Shown here piece after piece: positions 1 through 5,324 of a DNA stretch of 5,324 nt. The notes beneath the pieces were generated by a model. The model searched no databases, was not told the DNA's origin, and saw only the letters and a program-made list of their open reading frames with translations. The translations under genes were made by a program, and so were the position numbers. The first letter of the stretch is position 1; every line of letters begins with the position of its first letter. Location: the NCBI GenBank assembly GCA_900770685.1, contig CAAGLC010000078.1:1-5324 (forward strand), given 5' to 3'. The DNA is from Clostridia bacterium (GTDB lineage: Bacteria; Bacillota; Clostridia; Christensenellales; Borkfalkiaceae).

Positions 1-719
1 CCGAATACAGCCTTGCACTTTTCATATACTGTTACTGCCTTATCGGTATCAAAAACCGTCCATGGAATAACGTCTTTTGGTGGCTGAACTCTAAAAACCA
101 ACCTTTCTTTACTTACAGGATGTGAAAATGCTAAATAATACGCCCATAAAGCCAAGTACCCTTTTTTAGCCTTTTCGCCACCGTATCTCATATCCCCGTA
201 AACGGGACAATTTATATTGCTCATCTGAACTCTAATCTGATGGCTTCTTCCCGTGTGCAACCTAACGTCGTTTAACGATAATTCGCCAACGGTTTGAAGC
301 GTTTTATAGTCCAATTCAGCATACTTAGCACCTTGTTCGGTAGGAGTACAAGCATAAACCATATTGTTAACTGAATTTTTCTTCAAATAGTTTCTTAACA
401 CCCCTTTTTCTTCCTTAGGAACACCAACGTTAACGCTATAATAGCGTTTTTCAAAATCACCATTTTTCATTTGTTCGCTAAGTCTTGACGCAGCCTTACT
501 GCTCTTTGCAAAAACCATAACGCCACCGGTTGGTCTATCCAATCTATGAACTAAACCTAGATAAACGTTACCACTCTTATTATATTTCTCTTTAAGGTAC
601 GATTTAATAATCGTCAACATATCCTCATCTTTCGACGAATCCTCGCACGACGGAACGTTTTGAGGCTTTAGTACGACTATTATATGATTGTCTTCATAAA
701 GTACGTTTAATTCTTCCAT
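1..719 (-). CDS. RluA-family pseudouridine synthase, C-terminus cut by window edge
   Basis: This gene encodes an enzyme that isomerises uridine to pseudouridine in rRNA or tRNA in the cytoplasm; the target base cannot be told from sequence. 239 codons are visible and the frame is still open at base 1. Residues 58-66 read HRLDRPTGG, the RluA signature, with the presumed catalytic aspartate at D61. Residues 154-167 (LHTGRSHQIRVQMS) and DMRYGG at 176-181 are further family motifs. The protein begins MEELNVLYEDNHIIVVLKP, the usual start of the catalytic domain, so there is no N-terminal S4 domain. RluA proteins without S4 are often a little over 220 residues, so probably only a short tail is missing. 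The start at 719 lies 5 nt after the methyltransferase stop, with a weak AGAG site 8 nt upstream. An in-frame ATG at 740 would add seven residues (MDKRVKV) and overlap the upstream gene. It is the last visible gene of the ileS operon. The family is certain; the substrate is unknown. Confidence 0.93.
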   Translation of the reverse strand, partial: MEELNVLYEDNHIIVVLKPQNVPSCEDSSKDEDMLTIIKSYLKEKYNKSGNVYLGLVHRLDRPTGGVMVFAKSSKAASRLSEQMKNGDFEKRYYSVNVGVPKEEKGVLRNYLKKNSVNNMVYACTPTEQGAKYAELDYKTLQTVGELSLNDVRLHTGRSHQIRVQMSNINCPVYGDMRYGGEKAKKGYLALWAYYLAFSHPVSKERLVFRVQPPKDVIPWTVFDTDKAVTVYEKCKAVF

Positions 720-724
720 AACTT

Positions 725-1585
725 TTACTCTTTTATCCATATTCCACTATTACCGCAAGGCAATATTACTTTTTCATCTTCGGTCTTGAGTCCAACCTCG
801 TACGCTTCAACCGTTCCTTTCCTTTCCTTTGCCACCGTCAACTGAAGTATATTTTTTAAAACTTGTGGTTGAAGTCCAGTCGTATAACTATTAATTAAGA
901 AAAATAACGGATTATCGCTTAACACCTTTTCGCAAAGTTGTACTAGCGAGAATAATTCCGATTCTAATTTCCACATTTCCCCGTTAGGTCCTCTACCATA
1001 ACTCGGTGGGTCCATAATTACCGCGTCGTACTTACGACCACGACGGATTTCTCTTTCTACAAACTTTTTGCAATCGTCAATTATATATCTAACGTTTGCG
1101 TTTTTCAATCCGGAAAGCCTAACGTTTTCACCAGCTCTTTCAACCATTCCTTTAGAGGAATCCACGTGACAAACACTAGCGCCTGCCGACGCGCACGCAA
1201 CCGTTGCACCCCCAGTATAAGCAAATAGATTTAGAACGTTTATAGGTCTATCGGCTTTTTTAATCAAATCAATCATCAAGTCCCAATTAACCGCTTGCTC
1301 TGGGAACAAACCGGTATGCTTAAAGCCCATAGGCTTGATATTAAATTTAAGATTTTTATATCCAACAACCCACTCGTCAGGGAAATTTTTTTTCGTTATC
1401 CATTTACCCCCGCCGGTCGAACTACGAACGTATTTTGCAGATAAGCCTTTATATTCATCTAAATTAGGCCCATCCCATATAACTTGAGGATCGGGGCGAA
1501 GTAAAACGACGTTCCCCCACCTCTCGAGTTTATATCCGTTTGCAGTAGAAATAACCGAATATTCCTTCCAATCTGCAGTTCTCAT
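725..1585 (-). CDS. Class I SAM-dependent methyltransferase, RlmI/RlmK-like
   Basis: This 286-residue cytoplasmic protein is a Rossmann-fold methyltransferase of the RlmI/RlmK-like group, whose characterised members methylate 23S rRNA bases (RlmI makes m5C1962 in E. coli). Visible motifs are GLFPEQAVNW (92-101) before the fold, the SAM-binding loop NLFAYTGG (119-126), an acidic strand end at D142, a DDC at 170-172, and DPPSYGRGP (192-200), which is motif IV at the active site. Residues 1-100 form a small N-terminal region rich in beta-type sequence. The RNA-binding PUA domain of full-length RlmI (about 396 residues) is absent, so its target may differ. The ATG at 1583-1585 shares one base with the ileS stop codon (TAATG), and an AAGG lies about 10 nt upstream; this suggests translation by ribosomes finishing ileS. 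The pseudouridine synthase follows after 5 nt, which supports an RNA-modification role. The methyltransferase call is firm; the rRNA target is inferred. Confidence 0.88.
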   Translation of the reverse strand: MRTADWKEYSVISTANGYKLERWGNVVLLRPDPQVIWDGPNLDEYKGLSAKYVRSSTGGGKWITKKNFPDEWVVGYKNLKFNIKPMGFKHTGLFPEQAVNWDLMIDLIKKADRPINVLNLFAYTGGATVACASAGASVCHVDSSKGMVERAGENVRLSGLKNANVRYIIDDCKKFVEREIRRGRKYDAVIMDPPSYGRGPNGEMWKLESELFSLVQLCEKVLSDNPLFFLINSYTTGLQPQVLKNILQLTVAKERKGTVEAYEVGLKTEDEKVILPCGNSGIWIKE

Positions 1586-4500
1586 TATTTTACGACCTTA
1601 TTAATAATAACGGTACATTTAGTGCCATTGATATCTAATTCTTTACTAAATCCCTGTGCGTCGCCAGAAGTTACCGAGTCTGCTAAAACAACGCCAACTA
1701 ATTCCTTGCCGTTTTCAAAAACGTTAACAATATCTTGATCTTCCGTTAAATAGTTAACGGTAATTCTATCAACTACTTCAAAGTCAGCCTCTTTTCTCAT
1801 TGACTGTATTTTTGAAATAAGTTCTCTTTCGATACCTTCTTTCTTTAATTCTTCGGTAATAGTAGTGTCTAAAACGACAGTAACGCCCTTATCGCTTGAA
1901 GAAATAAATCCTTCAGCGCTTTCGCTTGATATCAACAAATCGTCCAAACCAAATTCAAAAGTATCGCCTTCAAAATTCGCAACGTAAATTTCGCCTTTTT
2001 TAACCGTATCAACAACATCCTTCGCGTTACAAACCTCAAAGAACTTTCTAATCTTTGCAAGTTTTGCACCGTACTTCGGTCCTAACGTTTTTAATTGTGG
2101 CTTAAGTTTATAAGAAACGAACCTGCCAGAATCTTTTAAGTACTCGATAGTTTTAACATTTAATTCGTCCTTTGCAATATTTAGTAGGCTATCCGAAAGA
2201 ACGCTCTTGTTTTCAGCACATACGTAAATTTTACTTAAAGGTTGTCTATTTTTGATGTTAGAAATGTTTCTAGTCGCTCTACCTAAAACAACTAAATCTA
2301 AAACGTCTTGCATTCCTGATTCCAAATCTAAATCAACGTAGTTTTCATTATATTCTGGGAAATCGCACAAATGTACGGAAATAGGAGCGTCCTTAAAGAA
2401 GTTAGGCACTAAGTTTTGATAAATTGATTCGGACATAAACGGTGTAAACGGCGCAGATAATTTCGCCATAGTAACCAACACGGTATAAAGCGTAGTATAA
2501 GCCGAAATCTTATCTTCGGTCATATCGTGTCCCCAATATCTTTCCCTACAACGACGAACGTACCAGTTAGACAAATCGTCAGTAAAGCTTTGTAATGCTC
2601 TAGCACTATCAAAAATATTGTATTTTTCTAAATTCTCATCAACGGTTTTAACGAGCGTATTAAGTTTAGACAACACCCACTTATCCATCAAGGAAAGTTT
2701 ACACTTGTCGATATCATATTTAGATGGATCAAACTTATCAATGTCCGCATATAAAACGAAAAACGCATAAGTATTCCATAACGTACCCATATATTTTCTT
2801 TGCGCTTCAGAAACGGCTTCTTCATAGAATCTTGAAGGCAACCACGGTGCTGACCCCGTATAAAAGTACCATCTAACGGCATCTGCACCCTGCTTATCTA
2901 AAACACTCCACGGATCAACGACGTTTCCTTTATGTTTACTCATTTTAATACCGTTTTTATCGTTTACGTGTCCCAAAACGATACAGTTTTTAAACGGCGC
3001 CTTATCAAACAATAAAGTCGAAATCGCAAGCAAGGTATAAAACCAACCTCTAGTTTGGTCGATTGCTTCGCTTATAAAATCTGCTGGGAAATGATTTTCA
3101 AAGAGTTCTTTATTTTCAAAAGGATAATGAAGTTGCGCAAAAGGCATTGAACCTGAGTCAAACCAGCAGTCGATAACCTCTTTTTCACGAACGAACTGTC
3201 CACCACATTCGCAATCGAATTTACACTCGTCAATATACGGACGGTGCAATTCAATATCGCCTTCTATATTGCAAAGGCTCTTTAATTCTTCTTTACTTCC
3301 AATAACGTGTACTTTTCCACACTTATTACATACCCAAACCGGAAGAGGCGTTCCCCAATAACGCTCTCTTGAAATACCCCAATCGATAACGTTTTCTAAG
3401 AAATTTCCCATTCTGCCGTTTTTAATGGTTTCAGGCATCCAGTTGACTGATTCGTTTGCAGCAAGTAATCTATCCTTAACGGCAGTTACCTTAATAAACC
3501 AACTTTGTCTAGCGTAATAAATTAACGGTGTATCACAACGCCAACAGAAAGGATAACTATGTTCAAAGGGCAATTCGGCAAAAAGAAGTTCTCTTTCTTT
3601 TAAGTCTTTGATTATCTCTTTATCAGCATCTTTTACGAACAAACCTGCAAACTTTTCGGTAGAACTAAGCATCTTGCCCGTGGTATCAACGAGATTAATA
3701 AAAGCAACGTCATACTTTTGACAAACTCTAGCGTCGTCTTCACCAAAAGCAGGCGCGTTATGAACGATACCCGTACCGTCTTCCATAGTAACGTAATCGT
3801 CAGTTACTACCACGAAGGCTTTTTTATTTTTTTCAACCTGAGTAGCAGTAAAATCAAATAAAGGTTCATACTCTGTAAAAAGATATTCTTCACCTTTTTT
3901 CACCGATAAAGTTTCATATTCACTAAAATATTTATCAACTAAAGCCTCAGCAAGAACGTAAATAGTTCCATCGGGAAGTTTTATTTCAGAATAGTTTTGC
4001 TCAGGATTCATACACAAACAAACGTTTGACGGCAACGTCCACGGAGTAGTAGTCCATGCAAGAAAATAAGCGTTTCCCCTATTTTTAATCTTAAATTTGA
4101 TAACTACAGAGATTTCCTTAACGTCCTTATATCCTTGCGCCACTTCGTGCGAAGAAAGAGCCGTTCCGCAACGCGGACAGTAAGGAACGATTTTATATCC
4201 CTTGTACAACAAGCCTTTTTCGCTTATAGTTTTAATCGCCCACCAAACTGATTCAATATAATTGTCGTCGTACGTTACGTATGGGTTTTCCATATCAGCC
4301 CAATAGCCGACACGGTCACTCATTCTTTCCCATTCGCCCTGGTATTTCCAAACGCTTTCTTTACACTTTTTAATAAAGGGTTCTATGCCGTAATTTTCTA
4401 TCTCTTGCTTTCCATCAATGCCTAAAAGTTTTTCCACCTCGAGTTCAACGGGTAAGCCGTGAGTATCCCAACCTGCTTTACGCAAACAATGTTCGCCTTT

Positions 4501-4722
4501 CATAACACGATATCTTGGAATAATATCCTTTATTACACGCGTTAAAATATGTCCGATATGCGGTTTACCGTTTGCAGTAGGCGGACCATCGTAAAAAGTA
4601 AATTCCTTACCACTAGAATTACGTTCTACGTTTTTTTCAAAAATTTTATTTTCTTTCCAAAACTGTAAAACTTCTTTTTCCCTGTCTAGAAAATTCAATG
4701 AAGTGTCAACTTTTCTGTACAT
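1585..4722 (-). CDS. ileS: Isoleucyl-tRNA synthetase, long type-2-like form
   Basis: This 1045-residue cytoplasmic class I aminoacyl-tRNA synthetase activates isoleucine with ATP and loads it onto tRNA-Ile. Domains in order are: Rossmann half with DGPPTANGKPHIGH (HIGH at 55-58) and GWDTHGLP (84-91); the CP1 editing domain, about 190-400, with TTTPWTLPSN (224-233) and GTGIVHNAPAFGEDD (316-330), where D330 is the likely editing aspartate that removes mischarged valine; then DWGISRERYWGTPLP (447-461), CWFDSGSMP (519-527), and the ATP loop KMSKH (593-597). The helical anticodon-binding domain spans about 680-830. Cysteine pairs at 182/185, 393/396, 465/468 and 504/506 look zinc-binding. The usual C-terminal CxxC...CxxC finger of type-1 bacterial IleRS is missing and the C-terminus is longer. 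Length, layout and KMSKH together point to the eukaryote-like type 2, a class often insensitive to mupirocin. The start has a strong GGGAGAG site 5 nt upstream. It is the first gene of the operon and shows no frameshift. Confidence 0.98.
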   Translation of the reverse strand: MYRKVDTSLNFLDREKEVLQFWKENKIFEKNVERNSSGKEFTFYDGPPTANGKPHIGHILTRVIKDIIPRYRVMKGEHCLRKAGWDTHGLPVELEVEKLLGIDGKQEIENYGIEPFIKKCKESVWKYQGEWERMSDRVGYWADMENPYVTYDDNYIESVWWAIKTISEKGLLYKGYKIVPYCPRCGTALSSHEVAQGYKDVKEISVVIKFKIKNRGNAYFLAWTTTPWTLPSNVCLCMNPEQNYSEIKLPDGTIYVLAEALVDKYFSEYETLSVKKGEEYLFTEYEPLFDFTATQVEKNKKAFVVVTDDYVTMEDGTGIVHNAPAFGEDDARVCQKYDVAFINLVDTTGKMLSSTEKFAGLFVKDADKEIIKDLKERELLFAELPFEHSYPFCWRCDTPLIYYARQSWFIKVTAVKDRLLAANESVNWMPETIKNGRMGNFLENVIDWGISRERYWGTPLPVWVCNKCGKVHVIGSKEELKSLCNIEGDIELHRPYIDECKFDCECGGQFVREKEVIDCWFDSGSMPFAQLHYPFENKELFENHFPADFISEAIDQTRGWFYTLLAISTLLFDKAPFKNCIVLGHVNDKNGIKMSKHKGNVVDPWSVLDKQGADAVRWYFYTGSAPWLPSRFYEEAVSEAQRKYMGTLWNTYAFFVLYADIDKFDPSKYDIDKCKLSLMDKWVLSKLNTLVKTVDENLEKYNIFDSARALQSFTDDLSNWYVRRCRERYWGHDMTEDKISAYTTLYTVLVTMAKLSAPFTPFMSESIYQNLVPNFFKDAPISVHLCDFPEYNENYVDLDLESGMQDVLDLVVLGRATRNISNIKNRQPLSKIYVCAENKSVLSDSLLNIAKDELNVKTIEYLKDSGRFVSYKLKPQLKTLGPKYGAKLAKIRKFFEVCNAKDVVDTVKKGEIYVANFEGDTFEFGLDDLLISSESAEGFISSSDKGVTVVLDTTITEELKKEGIERELISKIQSMRKEADFEVVDRITVNYLTEDQDIVNVFENGKELVGVVLADSVTSGDAQGFSKELDINGTKCTVIINKVVK

Positions 4723-4727
4723 AAATA

Positions 4728-4734
4728 CTCTCCC
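4728..4734 (-). promoter_or_regulatory. Shine-Dalgarno site of ileS
   Basis: GGGAGAG on the minus strand lies 5 nt before the ATG at 4722. It is the best ribosome binding site in the window and fixes the ileS start, because no other in-frame ATG with such a site lies nearby. Confidence 0.9.
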
Positions 4735-4753
4735 AAAAATGCCTATATTACGC

Positions 4754-4767
4754 TATTATATATAATA
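4754..4767. repeat. Perfect 14-bp AT-only palindrome in the ileS leader
   Basis: TATTATATATAATA is identical on both strands. It covers about +5 to +18 of the predicted ileS transcript. It could be an operator or simply an AT-rich stretch that helps open the start region; an RNA hairpin made only of A-U pairs with no loop would be weak. Confidence 0.5.
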
Positions 4768-4777
4768 ATACCAATAT

Positions 4778-4806
4778 AGTATAAAAAAAATTGTCGGTTT
4801 TGTAAA
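4778..4806 (-). promoter_or_regulatory. Sigma-A-type promoter of the ileS operon
   Basis: The minus strand reads TTTACA (4806-4801), a 17-nt spacer, then TATACT (4783-4778). Both boxes differ from consensus by one base and the spacing is optimal. Transcription should start near 4771, giving a leader of about 49 nt before the ileS ATG. AAAAATTAAC sits directly upstream of the -35 box and resembles an UP element. It runs back to back with the SRP RNA promoter. Confidence 0.8.
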
Positions 4807-4847
4807 GTTAATTTTTGCATTTTTTGAATTTTTAGAAAAATTAACTT
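4805..4847. repeat. Perfect 12-bp inverted repeat between the divergent promoters
   Basis: The left arm AAGTTAATTTTT (4805-4816) is the exact reverse complement of the right arm AAAAATTAACTT (4836-4847), with a 19-nt AT-rich centre. Each arm runs into a -35 box: the left into that of ileS, the right into that of the SRP RNA. Each promoter therefore has the same AAAAATTAAC just upstream. The simplest reading is a matched pair of UP elements for the RNA polymerase alpha subunit. A site for a shared regulator is the alternative. Confidence 0.75.
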
Positions 4848-4874
4848 GCTTTTTACTCGTCTATACGCTAAAAT
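4846..4874 (+). promoter_or_regulatory. Sigma-A-type promoter of the SRP RNA gene
   Basis: TTGCTT (4846-4851), a 17-nt spacer and TAAAAT (4869-4874) place the predicted start at 4881, exactly the first base of the terminal stem of the SRP RNA. The AT-rich arm AAAAATTAAC directly upstream fits an UP element, as expected for a strongly expressed stable RNA. Confidence 0.8.
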
Positions 4875-4880
4875 TAAATT

Positions 4881-5146
4881 ACCGTGCTATGCGGGGAGTT
4901 AGCGATGCCCTGTTATCCGCAATTCGCTTAGCGGAGCAGAATGCTTTTCGAGGCTTACGTGGTGGGAAGCAGCGTTATATAAGGAACGTTGATTTTAAGG
5001 TCTTATGCAACGCGTCACCGCGAACCGTGTCAGAGCAGGAATGCAGCAGCACTAAACGGACCGGCTCGTGTGCCATAAGGTTGCTTTAGAGGAGTCACCT
5101 GTATAACTAACGTTCCGGCTTCGTATTCCAATTAAAGATGCACGGT
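4881..5146 (+). ncRNA. ffs: Signal recognition particle RNA, large Firmicute type with Alu domain
   Basis: This is the RNA core of the signal recognition particle, which binds the protein Ffh and guides ribosomes making membrane or secreted proteins to the membrane. It is about 266 nt, like the B. subtilis scRNA and unlike the roughly 114-nt E. coli 4.5S RNA. The 5' end (CCGTGCTATGCGGGGAG, from 4882) closely resembles the B. subtilis 5' end as I recall it. The ends pair as ACCGTGC (4881-4887) with GCACGGT (5140-5146). Other helices seen are TCCGC/GCGGA (4916-4920 with 4931-4935, Alu domain), GAATGC/GTATTC (4939-4944 with 5123-5128), GAAGC/GCTTC (4966-4970 with 5118-5122), GGAACGTT/AACGTTCC (4983-4990 with 5109-5116) and CTTATG/CATAAG (5002-5007 with 5074-5079). 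The Ffh-binding tip has GTG/CAC (5027-5029 with 5050-5052) and GCA-GGAA-TGC (5035-5044) with the conserved GGAA tetraloop. It is transcribed divergently from ileS. Confidence 0.95.
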
Positions 5147-5158
5147 TTTTTGAAATTA

Positions 5159-5185
5159 AAAAAGGACTTATTTTAAGTCCTTTTT
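5159..5185. terminator. Bidirectional intrinsic terminator
   Basis: AAAAAGGACTTA (5159-5170) pairs perfectly with TAAGTCCTTTTT (5174-5185) across a 3-nt loop. T-rich sequence follows on the plus strand (the T run of the stem, then CTTTT) and on the minus strand (T run, then TTAATTTC). It lies between the convergent ends of the SRP RNA gene and the partial minus-strand gene. A further T6 run at 5146-5151, right after the SRP RNA closing stem, may give a first termination point or mark the processed 3' end. Confidence 0.88.
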
Positions 5186-5198
5186 CTTTTATAATTTC

Positions 5199-5324
5199 TT
5201 ATATTTTTTCCGGTTTTGGATAATCAACTCCAAAAGTATCCACCGTTACTTTTTCCATAATTACGTCTTCAAACGGTTTGTCGAAATAATCGGTAGGCGT
5301 AGTTGCAATTTTATCAACAGATCG
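5199..5324 (-). CDS. C-terminal 41 codons of an unidentified protein
   Basis: An open frame enters from the right edge and stops at TAA (5201-5199). The visible tail begins RSVDKIATTPTDYFDKPFED and ends DTFGVDYPKPEKI. It is hydrophilic with many acidic and lysine residues, and shows no membrane segment or motif that I recognise. Support for its being real comes from the stop lying 13 nt before the shared hairpin terminator and from codon use like the neighbouring genes. An internal ATG at codon 23 would leave only 19 residues and has no good ribosome site, so this is more likely the end of a longer gene. The function is unknown. Confidence 0.65.
   Translation of the reverse strand, partial: RSVDKIATTPTDYFDKPFEDVIMEKVTVDTFGVDYPKPEKI

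Noticed and set aside
2688..3254. Short open frames (2688-2888 and 3072-3254) on the minus strand within ileS.
   Set aside because: They overlap a complete, motif-bearing ileS frame and are out-of-frame shadows of it.
4755..4760. TATAAT on the minus strand as an alternative ileS -10 box.
   Set aside because: There is no -35-like hexamer 16-18 bp upstream; that position holds the better-placed TATACT box of the main promoter.
4735..4880. Possible riboswitch or T-box upstream of ileS.
   Set aside because: The space is filled by two promoters and AT-rich repeats; no conserved riboswitch core or terminator hairpin is visible on the minus strand.
4889..5089. Open plus-strand frame of 66 codons starting inside the SRP RNA gene.
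   Set aside because: It lies wholly within a structured RNA with matching helices and its own promoter. It has no ribosome binding site, and its peptide has no family features.
4881..5146. Tested against tmRNA, RNase P RNA and 6S RNA.
   Set aside because: The terminal stem, Alu-like 5' domain and GGAA-capped Ffh-binding hairpin match SRP RNA; no tRNA-like ends, tag frame or 6S open-bubble layout is present.
1..5324. Search for a defence island, toxin-antitoxin pair, CRISPR repeats, insertion sequence or attachment site.
   Set aside because: The genes are all housekeeping types with uniform base composition, and there are no direct repeats, terminal inverted repeats with a transposase, or tRNA-derived ends.

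Overview
This window looks like a core chromosomal segment of a low-GC Firmicute, most likely an uncultured or gut-type member of the Clostridia. Three things point that way: AT-rich sequence with strong Shine-Dalgarno sites and sigma-A-type promoters, a large Bacillus/Clostridium-type signal recognition particle (SRP) RNA that still carries the Alu domain, and a long isoleucyl-tRNA synthetase of the kind common in Clostridia. I see no mobile element, CRISPR array, tRNA, rRNA or phage sequence.

Layout, left to right. Positions 1-4722 hold three genes, all on the minus strand and packed as an operon read from right to left. They are ileS (isoleucyl-tRNA synthetase, 4722 to 1585), an RlmI/RlmK-like class I SAM-dependent methyltransferase (1585 to 725), and an RluA-family pseudouridine synthase (719 to beyond the left edge). 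The junctions are very tight: a TAATG stop/start overlap, then a 5-nt gap, so translational coupling is likely. A promoter with a 17-bp spacer lies just upstream of ileS and gives a leader of only about 49 nt, too short for a T-box.

Positions 4723-4880 are a compact divergent control region. The SRP RNA gene (4881 to about 5146) starts on the plus strand from its own promoter. The two back-to-back promoters share a perfect 12-bp inverted repeat whose arms supply the same AT-rich sequence directly upstream of both -35 boxes. After the SRP RNA comes a hairpin terminator that works on either strand (5159-5185). It also closes a minus-strand gene of which only the last 41 codons (5324 to 5199) are visible.

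Together the genes serve protein synthesis: tRNA charging, RNA base methylation, RNA pseudouridylation, and membrane targeting of nascent proteins. I did not find a new biological system. The points most worth checking are the symmetrical divergent promoter region, the T-box-less type-2-like IleRS, and an apparent preference for C-ending codons before G.
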